47,202 nucleotides of DNA, from the NCBI RefSeq assembly GCF_000308535.1, contig NZ_BAFW01000063.1, forward strand, positions 1 to 47,202, in the 5' to 3' direction. Positions 18,415 to 27,309 of this stretch are shown here, in pieces; the first letter of the stretch is position 1; every line of letters starts with the position of its first letter. Both the position numbers and the translations under genes were made by a program. The notes beneath the pieces were generated by a model that saw only the letters and a program-made list of their open reading frames with translations, did no database searches and was not told the origin of the DNA. The DNA comes from Nocardia cerradoensis NBRC 101014 (GTDB lineage: Bacteria; Actinomycetota; Actinomycetes; Mycobacteriales; Mycobacteriaceae).

Positions 18415-21400
18415 ATGGTCCGGCCACCGACTGCACGTCCCGCAGTGCCCGGTGCCGGTCGGCTGGGATTGCTGGAGCCGACGGCAGCCGCGTCGTTACG
18501 AGAGCTCGCCTGGGACAATGTCGACAGCGTCTCGTTGCTGTGGGCGTTGTCGCGGTCGCCGGATGCCGATCTGGCGCTGCTGACCCTGATCCGCCTGCGC
18601 GAGGCGCTCGGGTCCGATTGGGCCGCACTGGATTCCGCGGTGCGCACCGATCTGTCGTTGCGTGGCAGGCTGTTCGCGTTGATCGGCTCGTCGAGCGCGT
18701 TCGCCGATCATCTGGTCGCGGATCCGGCGAGCTGGCAGCTGCTGCGGCGGGAACTGCCCAGCACACGAGAGATCCTCGACGATCTGCTCGACGCGGTCGG
18801 CGCCACACCCGAGACGGGGCCGAACGCCGCCCCGATGCTCTATCGGGCCGCCCACGCCGGACCCGATGCGATCGCCTTGCTGCGCAAGCGATATCGCGAT
18901 CAGCTGATGGTGCTGGCCGCCCACGATCTGGCCGCCACCGTCGAGAACGAGCCGGTGCTGCCGTATCAGCAGGTCGGCAATCATCTCACCGATCTCGCCG
19001 ACGCCGCGCTCACCGCCGCGCTGTCGGTGGCCGTGACGCGGATCTGCCCCGACGAGCCGGTTCCGGTCCGGCTGGCGGTGGTCGCGATGGGCAAATGCGG
19101 TGCGCGCGAACTGAATTACGTCTCCGATGTGGATGTGGTGTTCGTCGCCGAACCCGCCGACACCACCGCGACCCGGCTGGCGGCGGAGATGATGGGAATC
19201 GCGAGCAGCGCGTTCTTCGACGTCGATGCCGCGTTGCGCCCGGAAGGCAAGGCCGGAGCGCTGGTGCGCACCCTGGATTCGCACATCACCTACTACAAGC
19301 GCTGGGCGCGCACCTGGGAATTCCAGGCGCTGCTGAAGAATCGCCCCGCCACCGGCGATCTGGAGCTCGGCAGACAGTACGGCGAGGCGCTGATGCCGAT
19401 GGTGTGGAGCGCCTCGGAACGACCGGATTTCGTCTCCGACGTGCAGGCGATGCGCCGCCGGGTCGAGAGCCTGGTGCCCGAGGACCTGCGCGAGCGCGAA
19501 CTGAAGCTCGGCCACGGCAGCCTGCGCGACGTCGAGTTCGCGGTGCAGCTGCTGCAGTTGGTGCACGGTAAGGCCGATGAATCGCTGCACGTGCCGGGCA
19601 CGGTCGAGGCGCTGACCGCGCTGGCCGCGCGCGGCTACGTGGGCCGCGACGATGCCGCCAACCTCACCGCCTCCTACGAATTCCTGCGCCTGCTCGAGCA
19701 CCGCCTGCAACTGCAGCGGCTCAAGCGCACCCACACCCTGCCCGCACCCGACGACGAGGAGGGGATGCGCTGGCTCGCCCGCGCCGCGCATATGCGTCCC
19801 GACGGCCGCCAGGACGCGGTCGGGGTGCTGCGCAGCGAGATCAAGCGCAACACACTGCGGGTGCGCCGGCTGCACGCGAAGCTGTTCTACCGCCCGCTGC
19901 TGGAATCGGTGGCCCGGCTCGACGCGGCCGCGTTGCGGCTGAGCCCGCAGGCCGCGGTCCGTCAGCTCGCCGCGCTCGGCTACGCCGCCCCGGAAAACGC
20001 CCTCGGCCACCTCAAGGCACTCACCGGCGAGGTCGGACGCAAGGGGCGCATCCAGGCGCTGCTCTTGCCGACCCTGCTCGAATGGCTCGGTGACACACCG
20101 AATCCCGATGCCGGGCTGCTGGCCTACCGGCGGGTGTCGGAGGGCCTCGACGATCAGATCTGGTTCCTGCGCGAACTGCGCGACGAGGGCGCGATCGCGC
20201 AGCGGCTGATGATCGTGCTCGGCTCCTCGGCCTATCTGCCGGATCTGCTGATCAACGCGCCCGAGACCATCCGGATGTTCGCCGACGGACCCGACGGGCC
20301 GCTGCTGCTGAGCCCGAAGGCTGAGGACGTGCGTTCCAGCATCCTGGCCGGTGCCGCCCGCTACGACGAGCCCCGGCGTGCCGTCGCCACCGCCCGCTCG
20401 CTGCGACGCCACGAGCTGGCCCGCATCGCCTCCGCCGATGTGCTCGGCATGCTGGAGGTGCCGCGGGTGTGCCGGGCGCTGTCGTCGGTGTGGGTCGCGG
20501 TGCTCGAGGCGTCACTGCAGGCCGTGATCCGGGCCTGGGAGGCCGAACACGAGGCACCCGCGCCCGCGGATTTCGCGGTGATCGGCATGGGCCGGCTCGG
20601 CGGAATGGAACTGGGCTACGGATCCGACGCCGACGTGCTGTTCGTCTGCGATCCGCGTCCCGGCGCGGACGAGACGGTCGCGGTGAAGTGGGCGATCGGT
20701 GTGGCCGAGCAGGTGCAGCGGCTGCTCGGCGCGCCCAGTACCGATCCGCCCCTGCAGGTGGACGCCGGGCTGCGGCCGGAGGGACGCAACGGTGCCCTGG
20801 TCCGCACCCTGGCCGCGTATCGCGCCTACTACCAGCAGTGGGCGCAGCCGTGGGAGGTGCAGGCGCTGCTGCGCGCGCATCAGGTCGCCGGTAACGAGGA
20901 GCTGGGTCTGCGGTTCCTGCATTCCATCGATCCGGTCCGCTATCCCAAGGGCGGGGTCTCCGAGGAGGCCGTGCGCGAGATCCGGCGGATCAAGGCGCGG
21001 GTGGACTCCGAGCGCCTGCCGCGCGGCGCGAATCCGGCGACCCATACCAAACTCGGCCGCGGTGGTCTCGCCGATATCGAGTGGACCGTGCAGCTGCTGC
21101 AACTGCAGCACGCGCACGAGGTGCCCGATCTGCACAACACCTCCACTCTCGAATGTCTCGCGGTGATCGAGCGCGAGAAACTGCTCGACGCCCTCGATGT
21201 GGAGCTGCTGCGCGACGCCTGGCTCACCGCGACCAAGGCCCGAAACGCCCTGGTGCTGGTGCGCGGCAAACCCGCCGACCAGCTGCCCGGGCCGGGGCCG
21301 TTGCTCTCGGCCGTGGCCCGGGTCGCGGGCTGGCCGACCGACGACGGCAGCGAATTCCTCGACCACTACATGCGCGTCACGCGGCGGGCGAAGACGGTCG

Positions 21401-21423
21401 TCGAGCGCGTCTTCGGCGGGTGA
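18415..21423 (+). CDS. glnE: Bifunctional glutamine synthetase adenylyltransferase/deadenylase
   Basis: 1002 residues, the expected size of actinobacterial GlnE. It adenylylates the Tyr of GlnA1 to switch it off and removes AMP to switch it on. The two nucleotidyltransferase domains each carry the GxGxxGxxExxxxSDxD signature: N-terminal deadenylase [18 protein letters not shown] near residues 227-244, and C-terminal adenylylase [20 protein letters not shown] near 724-743. Both metal-binding Asp pairs are intact. Each is followed by [16 protein letters not shown] or [20 protein letters not shown] motifs. N-terminal homology (GRLGLLEP) supports the ATG at 18415. Its substrate gene glnA1 lies about 10 kb downstream, unlike the adjacent arrangement in mycobacteria. 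Confidence 0.96.
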   Translation: MVRPPTARPAVPGAGRLGLLEPTAAASLRELAWDNVDSVSLLWALSRSPDADLALLTLIRLREALGSDWAALDSAVRTDLSLRGRLFALIGSSSAFADHLVADPASWQLLRRELPSTREILDDLLDAVGATPETGPNAAPMLYRAAHAGPDAIALLRKRYRDQLMVLAAHDLAATVENEPVLPYQQVGNHLTDLADAALTAALSVAVTRICPDEPVPVRLAVVAMGKCGARELNYVSDVDVVFVAEPADTTATRLAAEMMGIASSAFFDVDAALRPEGKAGALVRTLDSHITYYKRWARTWEFQALLKNRPATGDLELGRQYGEALMPMVWSASERPDFVSDVQAMRRRVESLVPEDLRERELKLGHGSLRDVEFAVQLLQLVHGKADESLHVPGTVEALTALAARGYVGRDDAANLTASYEFLRLLEHRLQLQRLKRTHTLPAPDDEEGMRWLARAAHMRPDGRQDAVGVLRSEIKRNTLRVRRLHAKLFYRPLLESVARLDAAALRLSPQAAVRQLAALGYAAPENALGHLKALTGEVGRKGRIQALLLPTLLEWLGDTPNPDAGLLAYRRVSEGLDDQIWFLRELRDEGAIAQRLMIVLGSSAYLPDLLINAPETIRMFADGPDGPLLLSPKAEDVRSSILAGAARYDEPRRAVATARSLRRHELARIASADVLGMLEVPRVCRALSSVWVAVLEASLQAVIRAWEAEHEAPAPADFAVIGMGRLGGMELGYGSDADVLFVCDPRPGADETVAVKWAIGVAEQVQRLLGAPSTDPPLQVDAGLRPEGRNGALVRTLAAYRAYYQQWAQPWEVQALLRAHQVAGNEELGLRFLHSIDPVRYPKGGVSEEAVREIRRIKARVDSERLPRGANPATHTKLGRGGLADIEWTVQLLQLQHAHEVPDLHNTSTLECLAVIEREKLLDALDVELLRDAWLTATKARNALVLVRGKPADQLPGPGPLLSAVARVAGWPTDDGSEFLDHYMRVTRRAKTVVERVFGG

Positions 21424-21683
21424 GCGGGGCGTAGATCCGTCGCGGCCGGGTACGCGATGGCTGACACCGATGCGTGATCGCGGCGGTAGCGGTGGTCGCG
21501 GGGCTCGTCCGGGGCGATAGGCGGCGTTTTCGCGGACCGGCGATGAATTCTCGCGATACGGGCGGGTCTGCGCCGAAAAAGTGTTGCGGGGAACAGACCG
21601 GGCGCGATATCGGTTGGTACGGAGTGTGCTGTGCCGTCGTGACCATGCGAGGGGTCCCGCAGAGCCGGAACGAGCGTTCCGCA
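21424..21683. other. glnE-leader ORF intergenic stretch
   Basis: About 260 bp with no supportable gene; the open frames are shadow-like. It ends at a possible -10 TACTGT (21684-21689) serving the following two-gene unit. Confidence 0.4.
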
Positions 21684-21719
21684 TACTGTATCCGTACGCG
21701 ACCATTCGGAAGGACCGCC

Positions 21720-21800
21720 ATGGTGAGGATGTTCGTGGACGTGCACTACGCCCACCCGCTCGACGACACACGTGATGCGCCGTGTGATCGGAGACCGTGA
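21720..21800 (+). CDS. 26-residue leader ORF coupled to MprF-like gene
   Basis: The ATG at 21720 is preceded by GGAAGG (21708-21713) at an ideal 6-nt spacing, stronger than many real sites in this window. The peptide begins MVRMFVDVHYAHPLDDTRDA and ends with a Cys and a basic tail. Its TGA overlaps the ATG of the next gene by one base (TGATG at 21798-21802), so ribosomes finishing it can re-initiate. This is a typical layout for a translated leader. The peptide matches nothing I know; it could regulate the downstream gene or be a functional small protein. Confidence 0.55.
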   Translation: MVRMFVDVHYAHPLDDTRDAPCDRRP

Positions 21801-23173
21801 TGGCTGAACTCAATTCGGCCGTCACCGGTTACCGCACCTATCGGCACGCCGCCCTGAATCCGACCCGCGCCGTGCGGGTTCCGTTGATCGTGGTGCTGCT
21901 GCTGGTCGGGGTGGTGCTGCTCTACGCGGCCGACCGCGCCTCCCGCGAAGGGGTCAATCGCGGCTGGTTCGTGGCGGTGTCGCTGTCGGGCCTGTTCGTG
22001 GCGCGCGGTCTGCATCTGCGGCGGCCGATCACCCTGCCGCACTTCACCGTCGCGGTGATCGTGCTCGGGGTCTCCAACATCGCCTACCGCAGCGACCACG
22101 GCACGGTCGGCTTCGTCTGCCTCGCTTCGACCGGCCTGATCCTGATGCTGCCGCAGAGTTCGCGTCCGCAACCGGATCAGCGGCATCGCATCGCCGCACT
22201 GGTCGACCGCACGGTCGAGGATCCGCTGGCCCCGTTCGCCCTGCACTCGGCGAAATCCTATTTCTTCAGTGCGGATTCGAACGCCGCGATCGGATATCGC
22301 GCGCGCTTCGGCATCGCGGTCGTCGCGGGCGACCCGGTCGGCAACTGCGCCGAATTCGGCCGGCTGATCGCCGAGTTCTCCGAATTCGCCTCCGCCCGCG
22401 GCTGGCGGATCGCGGTGCTGGGCGCCAGCCCCGCGGTCACCGAACTGTGGCGCACCCGCGCGGCCGATCATCATGGCCTGCACGCCATTCCGATCGGTCG
22501 CGACGTGGTGGTCGAGGTCGACTCGTTCGATATGGTCGGCCGCAAATTCCGCAACCTGCGCCAGGCGGTGAGCCGCACCCGCAACTTCGGCGTCAAGACC
22601 GAGGTGATCCCTGAACGCGAACTCGACCGGGAGATGCGCGAGACGCTGCTGGGCATCGTCGACGAGTGGGGAAGCGGTCATCAGACCCGCGGCTTCTCGA
22701 TGATCCTGGATCATCTGCTCGACGGCCGGAATCCGGGCATGCTGGTGGTGATCGCCCGCGACGGTGAGGGCCGGGTCGCCGGATTCCAGCGCTACGGGTC
22801 CTCCAATCACGGCAGCGAACTGAGCCTCGACGTGCCGTGGCGGCGCAAGGACGCGCCGAACGGCTTGGACGAGCGGATGATCGTCGACCTCGTCGACTAC
22901 GGCCGCGACAACGACGTGCACCGCATCTCGCTGGCGTTCGCGGCGTTCCCCGAACTGTTCGCCGACAAGGAACGGTCGCGCTCCAAACAGGCCATCTATG
23001 TGCTGGCCCGCACGCTGGACCCGTTGATCCGGCTGGAATCGCTGTATCGGTTCCTGCGCAAGTTCAACTCCTTCGGCAATCAGCGCTTCGTCCTCATTCG
23101 CTGGCGTGAGATCGTCTTCACCGCGCTCGCGCTGCTGACCCTGGAATTCGTTCCGCACCGCAAACAGGGCTGA
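21800..23173 (+). CDS. DUF2156 membrane protein, MprF/LysPGS C-terminal-like acyltransferase
   Basis: 457 residues. The N-terminal region has about three membrane helices (near residues 27-45, 52-70 and 78-105), followed by a cytoplasmic double GNAT-like DUF2156 domain containing AKSYFFSADSNAAIGYRARFGIAVVAGDPVG and VGRKFRNLRQAVSRTRNFGV. These are typical of the aminoacyl-tRNA-dependent phosphatidylglycerol aminoacyltransferase domain. The full MprF flippase part and the lysyl-tRNA synthetase fusion of LysX are absent. Family members modify membrane lipids to resist cationic peptides; the acceptor here is unknown. ATG 21800 has GGAG six nt upstream; GTG 21797 is an alternative. Confidence 0.82.
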   Translation: MAELNSAVTGYRTYRHAALNPTRAVRVPLIVVLLLVGVVLLYAADRASREGVNRGWFVAVSLSGLFVARGLHLRRPITLPHFTVAVIVLGVSNIAYRSDHGTVGFVCLASTGLILMLPQSSRPQPDQRHRIAALVDRTVEDPLAPFALHSAKSYFFSADSNAAIGYRARFGIAVVAGDPVGNCAEFGRLIAEFSEFASARGWRIAVLGASPAVTELWRTRAADHHGLHAIPIGRDVVVEVDSFDMVGRKFRNLRQAVSRTRNFGVKTEVIPERELDREMRETLLGIVDEWGSGHQTRGFSMILDHLLDGRNPGMLVVIARDGEGRVAGFQRYGSSNHGSELSLDVPWRRKDAPNGLDERMIVDLVDYGRDNDVHRISLAFAAFPELFADKERSRSKQAIYVLARTLDPLIRLESLYRFLRKFNSFGNQRFVLIRWREIVFTALALLTLEFVPHRKQG

Positions 23174-23180
23174 GCTGCGA

Positions 23181-23708
23181 TCACGCCAGATTGCCCTCGT
23201 AGCACAGGCCGGTTCCGCGCCAGGTCGGTTGCGGCGCAACGGTTCCGCGATCGAAGCGCCAGGCGCTGACCGGTTCGGTGGCCTTCCAGAACAATCGGCC
23301 GTCGTGGCCACGCACCACCTGATACACGTCGTCGGTGCCCTCGACCAGTTGATTGCCGACGCAGTAGTCGTTGTAGGCGGTGCCGGGTTGGCGTGCGCCC
23401 AGGCTGAAGTGGGCGGCGGGGTCGCCGGCCGAACCGGGGTTGGCGACGGTATCGCGCCGGTCCGACGTCGCGCCGGCCGACCACATCGGAGTGCCGCGGC
23501 CGTCGGCGCCGCAGGTGTAGCCGCGTCCGCCCGCGATGACGGTGGCACCGGCGGGGTGGGTGGTTCCGGCCCACAGGCAGCCGGTGGCGGGTCGGGCGGC
23601 CGATCGCCTGGATTCGGCTTCGGCGGGCGCCGCGGTGAAGCCGAGGCCCGCGGCGGTGAGCGCCGCCAGGGCGGGAAGGGTGAACGATGCGCGGGGGTGT
23701 CGGGGCAT
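23181..23708 (-). CDS. Secreted cysteine-containing protein of unknown function
   Basis: 175 residues. The Sec signal peptide begins MPRHPRASFTLPALAALTAA and has an Ala-x-Ala site around residue 31. The mature domain has four cysteines (CLWAG, YTCGA, DYCVG, LCYEG), likely two disulphides, and many Gly/Trp residues. I do not recognise the family. GAGAGG lies about 8 nt upstream of the ATG. The promoter region carries an A/T-rich dyad (23740-23765), strikingly low in GC for this genome, suggesting specific repression. The gene is convergent with the DUF2156 gene (7-bp gap). Confidence 0.72.
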   Translation of the reverse strand: MPRHPRASFTLPALAALTAAGLGFTAAPAEAESRRSAARPATGCLWAGTTHPAGATVIAGGRGYTCGADGRGTPMWSAGATSDRRDTVANPGSAGDPAAHFSLGARQPGTAYNDYCVGNQLVEGTDDVYQVVRGHDGRLFWKATEPVSAWRFDRGTVAPQPTWRGTGLCYEGNLA

Positions 23709-23739
23709 GGTCTCGGCCTCTCTGCTCGCCGTCGAGCAT

Positions 23740-23765
23740 CTACTATCTACGTAGGTAAATAGTAG
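23740..23765 (-). promoter_or_regulatory. AT-rich dyad in promoter of secreted protein
   Basis: CTACTAT (23740-23746), a 12-nt spacer containing CTACGTAG, then ATAGTAG (23759-23765). On the minus strand, TTCAAC and GATAGT could be -35 and -10 with a 17-bp spacer, so the dyad would overlap the promoter as an operator does. Confidence 0.5.
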
Positions 23766-23957
23766 TTGAACGAACGGTGTGCGCGCCATGTCGTGGGCGT
23801 CACCGTGCGACGTCCGTGCCGATATCGAGATATACGTTGCGCATTCGCGTAGGCGCCCGATTACGATGTGAGCGCTCGGGAGACGGGGGGACCGCTGTGC
23901 GGAATCCGGATCGTCGTCGGTCCGGGCGTCGACAGTGGTATTCGGGGAGGGCACGAC

Positions 23958-25412
23958 ATGAAGTACGACAGGCGGCTGCGGCTGGCCGCGACGGCCGGGC
24001 TGCTGGCGCTGGGTGCGGTATTGGCCGGATGCGGCACCGATGCGAAAACGACTGTGGCACATGATGTTGCCGCGACGAACGAGAATCCCTGGGCACTGAG
24101 CGGCGCCGCGCCCAACGCCTCCGGGCCGAGCGGTCCGCGACCGGGTGTGCCCGACGCGCCGCTGCACGCCGACAACGGCGACGGCGGCGAGATGGACCGC
24201 CTGGCGCTCAACACGCTGGCGGATCTGCAGGACTATTGGGGCGCCGAATACGGCAAGAACTTCCCGGGCACCTTCAAGCCGGTCGACCACTTCATTTCCT
24301 GGGATGCCAACGCGCCCAAGGAACAATCGGTCACCTTCTGCCGCTCCAGCACCTACCACGTGGTGAACGCGGCCTACTGCAAGGTCGACAAGACCGTCGG
24401 CTGGGATCGCGGCAAACTGCTGCCGCTGATCTCGGACAAGTACGGGAAGATGGCGGTGGTGATGGTGCTCGCGCACGAGTACGGTCACTCGCTGCAGGAT
24501 CAGGCCCGGCTCAACGGATTCTTGACGCCCGGAATCGTGCTCGAACAGCAGGCCGACTGTTTCGCGGGAGTGTTCCTGCGGCATGTGGCCGAGGGCGGTT
24601 CGGCGCATTTCACGCTGAACACGACCGACGGGCTCAACGGAGTCCTGGGTGCGGCGGTCGCCGTGCGCGACCGCGACCCCGACAATCCGAAGAATGTGCA
24701 CGGGTCGGCGTTCGAGCGCGTGACGGCGGTGCAGATCGGCTGGTCCGACGGTGCGGCCGGATGTAAGGGCATCACCAAGAAGGAGATTCAGGAGCGCCGC
24801 GGCGGTCTCCCGACGACCTTCGAACCGGGCGACGAGGAGAACCAGATGGGTCTCGACGTCGACGGTCTCAATGCCGTCGCCGCCGCGCTCGGGCGCATCT
24901 ACCCGCTCCAGCACCCGCCGGCCTTCGACTACTCCGGCATCGTGAAACTCTGCCTGAAAAACCAGGCGGTGGAACCGGTTTCGTACTGTCCGTGGATGAA
25001 CCGGATCGGAACCGATGTGCCGGAGCTGGCCAAACGCGCCGGGGCGCAACCCGGTGACGACGAACCGCTGTCGGCGGTCGTGGACGGCAACTACAACGCC
25101 TACGTGGTGTTCATTTCCCGCTATGCGCTCGCGGTGGAGAACGAGCGGCATCTGTCGCTGTCGGGGCCGGAGACCGCCGGTCTGCGGACGGCATGTCTGT
25201 CCGGGGTGATCACCACCAAGCTCAGCGATCCGGCCAGTGATCCCCGCTTGACCGCCGGTGATCTGGACGCGGCGGTATCCGGCCTGCTCGCCGACGGACT
25301 GGCCGCCAGTGATACCGACGGCAAGGTCGTGCCCAGTGGTTATCAGCGACTCGACGCCTACCGCACCGGAGTGCTCGACGGCGAGGCCGCCTGTCTGAAC
25401 AACTACAAGTGA
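23958..25412 (+). CDS. Neutral zinc metallopeptidase lipoprotein
   Basis: 484 residues. The lipoprotein signal peptide (MKYDRRLRLAATAGLLALGA) has its lipobox at LAGC near residue 26. The zincin motif is LAHEYGHSLQDQ (about residues 172-183) with the third ligand expected in LEQQADCFAG, about 24 residues later, as in the YpfJ-type neutral zinc metallopeptidase family. A long C-terminal extension with several Cys residues (VKLCLKN, YCPW, TACLSG, AACLNN) has no recognised domain. GGGGAGG at 23944-23950 with 7-nt spacing fixes the ATG at 23958. It probably acts at the outer face of the membrane; its substrate is unknown. Confidence 0.87.
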   Translation: MKYDRRLRLAATAGLLALGAVLAGCGTDAKTTVAHDVAATNENPWALSGAAPNASGPSGPRPGVPDAPLHADNGDGGEMDRLALNTLADLQDYWGAEYGKNFPGTFKPVDHFISWDANAPKEQSVTFCRSSTYHVVNAAYCKVDKTVGWDRGKLLPLISDKYGKMAVVMVLAHEYGHSLQDQARLNGFLTPGIVLEQQADCFAGVFLRHVAEGGSAHFTLNTTDGLNGVLGAAVAVRDRDPDNPKNVHGSAFERVTAVQIGWSDGAAGCKGITKKEIQERRGGLPTTFEPGDEENQMGLDVDGLNAVAAALGRIYPLQHPPAFDYSGIVKLCLKNQAVEPVSYCPWMNRIGTDVPELAKRAGAQPGDDEPLSAVVDGNYNAYVVFISRYALAVENERHLSLSGPETAGLRTACLSGVITTKLSDPASDPRLTAGDLDAAVSGLLADGLAASDTDGKVVPSGYQRLDAYRTGVLDGEAACLNNYK

Positions 25413-25416
25413 CGCC

Positions 25417-25445
25417 GATGGGCGACCGACAACCGGTCGCCCATC
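25417..25445. terminator. Bidirectional terminator
   Basis: Perfect 12-bp stem GATGGGCGACCG (25417-25428) with CGGTCGCCCATC (25434-25445), loop ACAAC, exactly between the convergent metallopeptidase and lumazine synthase genes. Confidence 0.75.
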
Positions 25446-25449
25446 CTCG

Positions 25450-25926
25450 TCAGTTCTCTCGGACCGCGCCGGTGGGGAGGGTGCGCAGGGAGCTGAGCGT
25501 GGTCGCGACCGCGCGGGCGGCCTCGGCGCCCTTGGTGTGGAAGTGCTTGGTGAAGTAGTCCACGTGCTCGCTGTGCTCGTGGAAGTGGTGCGGGGTCAGC
25601 ACCACGGAGAACACCGGGACGTCCGTCTCGAGCTGCACCCGCATGAGCCCGTCGACCACGGCCGAGGCGACGAAATCGTGCCGGTAGATGCCGCCGTCGA
25701 CGACCAGCGCCGCGGCCACCACCGCCGCGTACCGGCCGGTGCGGGCCAGTCGCTGCGCGTGCAGCGGGATCTCGAACGCGCCGGGCACGTCGAACACCTC
25801 GACGGCATCCGCCGAATACCCCAGATCGCCGTACTCGGCCAGGAAACCCTCGTGGGCCTGGGTGACGATGGACTGGTGCCAGTTGGCCCGGATGAATGCG
25901 ATGCGTCCCTGGTCGGTATTGCTCAT
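25450..25926 (-). CDS. ribH2: RibH2-type 6,7-dimethyl-8-ribityllumazine synthase
   Basis: 158 residues. It condenses 5-amino-6-ribitylaminouracil with dihydroxybutanone phosphate, the penultimate riboflavin step. It matches the type II enzymes known from Mesorhizobium and Brucella: RANWHQSIV at the N-terminus, EVFDVPGAFEIPLHAQRLARTGRYAAVV, DGGIYRHDFVA with the active-site His, VQLETDVPVFSVVLTPHHFHE. No other riboflavin gene is nearby, so this may be a second, stress- or secondary-metabolism-linked copy. TAACAT lies 6 nt before the ATG and no Shine-Dalgarno sequence is seen, suggesting a leaderless message. Confidence 0.9.
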   Translation of the reverse strand: MSNTDQGRIAFIRANWHQSIVTQAHEGFLAEYGDLGYSADAVEVFDVPGAFEIPLHAQRLARTGRYAAVVAAALVVDGGIYRHDFVASAVVDGLMRVQLETDVPVFSVVLTPHHFHEHSEHVDYFTKHFHTKGAEAARAVATTLSSLRTLPTGAVREN

Positions 25927-25935
25927 CCTCGGATG

Positions 25936-26772
25936 TTACTGCGCTCCGGTGTGCTCCTCCAACCAGTGCACCAGGTCGCCGAGCACCTTCTCACGCTCGG
26001 GTTCGTTGAATATCTCGTGATAGAGGCCCGGATAACGCAGCACCGTGAGATCGGTCGCGGTGGCTCCGGCCTCGATCCGATCGGCGCCCACCGGGGCGGC
26101 CAGGGCATCGGCGCCGCCGTGCAGCACCAGCGTCGGCACCCGCAGCGCGTCGAGGTGGCCGAGGACGAAGTCCGCGCCGCGCAGAATTTCGGTCGCCGTG
26201 CGGGCCGGCAGTTTGCCGCGGTAGACCAGCGGATCCTGATCGTAGGCGCGCACCACCTCCGGATCGCGGCTGATCTGCGCCGAATCCAGTTGCAGCACAC
26301 CGAAATTCGGTGCCCAGCGGCTCAGGGCCGGGGCGAGCAGCCGCTGCACCGGGTTACCGGCCTCGATCACCACCGGCGGCGCCGACACGGCGATCCCCGC
26401 GACGTCCAGCGGCGCCCGGGTGGCCAGATACAGCGTGATCAGGCTGCCCATGCTGTGGGCGAGGACGAACCGGGGCAGGTCCGGATGCTTCGCGCTCGCG
26501 ATATCGAGCATGGTGTTCACATTGTCGGCGGCCGCGTCGATCGATTCGATGTTCGACCGCCCGCCGCCGGAGCGGCCGTGCCCGATGTGGTCGAAGGCGT
26601 AGACCGCGAAACCGCTGTCGGCCAATCGTTTTCCCACGTGGTCGTAGCGCCCGGAATGTTCGGCGACGCCGTGCACCAGCACCACGACGGCCCGCGCCCG
26701 GTCGGGCAACCAGGCCCGCCAGAAGACCTGTCCGCCGCGGGCGTCGAATTCGCCGGTATCGCCTGTTGTCAT
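25936..26772 (-). CDS. Monoacylglycerol lipase-like alpha/beta hydrolase
   Basis: 278 residues, resembling M. tuberculosis Rv0183. Motifs are LVHGVAEHSGRYDHVG (oxyanion), FDHIGHGRSGGGRSN, the nucleophile elbow LAHSMGS, the Asp in LHGGADAL and the His in YPGLYHEIFNEPE. It probably hydrolyses monoacylglycerols to glycerol and fatty acid. The ATG at 26772 has GGAGG five nt upstream; the longer frame to 26817 is unsupported. It is followed 9 bp later by ribH2 on the same strand, though that gene seems to have its own leaderless start. Confidence 0.88.
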   Translation of the reverse strand: MTTGDTGEFDARGGQVFWRAWLPDRARAVVVLVHGVAEHSGRYDHVGKRLADSGFAVYAFDHIGHGRSGGGRSNIESIDAAADNVNTMLDIASAKHPDLPRFVLAHSMGSLITLYLATRAPLDVAGIAVSAPPVVIEAGNPVQRLLAPALSRWAPNFGVLQLDSAQISRDPEVVRAYDQDPLVYRGKLPARTATEILRGADFVLGHLDALRVPTLVLHGGADALAAPVGADRIEAGATATDLTVLRYPGLYHEIFNEPEREKVLGDLVHWLEEHTGAQ

Positions 26773-26864
26773 CGCTGCCTCCGTCTGCGCCGTCGCTGCG
26801 CCGCCATTGTCGCGCACGGCGGGCCGCGGCGTCGCGCATCGGCCCGCCGCGCCGTGATCGGCGG

Positions 26865-27272
26865 TCAGCCCAGGTCGTAGTCGAACCAGATCCGGTGGGT
26901 GCCGTCGGCGTCGACCGCCAGTCCGCCGGTCCCGGTGATCTCGCTCAGCTCACCGGTGCCGCTGCTGGGCACGATGGTGAAGAATTCCGCGCTGCGGTCC
27001 GCACCCGCGGTGGTCGCCGAATGGGCGAAGTTGAACGTACCGGCCAAACCGTTGAGCGAACCTTCGAACGACTCCATCGCCACATAGGTGCCCCGGCCCG
27101 ACAGCTGGTCGAACGCGGCGGTGAACAACGTCGCCGAGCGTCCGACCGCCTCACCCTCGAAATGCTTTTCCAGCCGGGCGATTCCGACCGGCGTCGCGGT
27201 GGGGATGTCCGGATCGGGAAGGACGTCCGTGGCGACGAAGGATTTGACGGTGAACGTTGCTGTAGCTCGCAC
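26865..27272 (-). CDS. DUF3224 domain protein
   Basis: 135 residues. The sequence runs RATATFTVKSFV, GIARLEKHFEGEAVGRS, GRGTYVAMESFEGSLNGLAGTF, FFTIVPSSGTGELSEITGTGGL and WFDYDLG, which matches the DUF3224 beta-barrel family (allene-oxide-cyclase-like fold). The function is unknown. The start codon is GTG, preceded by TACGCT at exactly 6 nt with no Shine-Dalgarno sequence. Confidence 0.85.
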   Translation of the reverse strand: MRATATFTVKSFVATDVLPDPDIPTATPVGIARLEKHFEGEAVGRSATLFTAAFDQLSGRGTYVAMESFEGSLNGLAGTFNFAHSATTAGADRSAEFFTIVPSSGTGELSEITGTGGLAVDADGTHRIWFDYDLG

Positions 27273-27278
27273 CCGCTG

Positions 27279-27284
27279 AGCGTA
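27279..27284 (-). promoter_or_regulatory. -10 of leaderless DUF3224 gene
   Basis: TACGCT on the minus strand, 6 nt before the GTG start codon. Confidence 0.5.
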
Positions 27285-27309
27285 GCCGCGAACACCGACA
27301 TTCCCGGCA

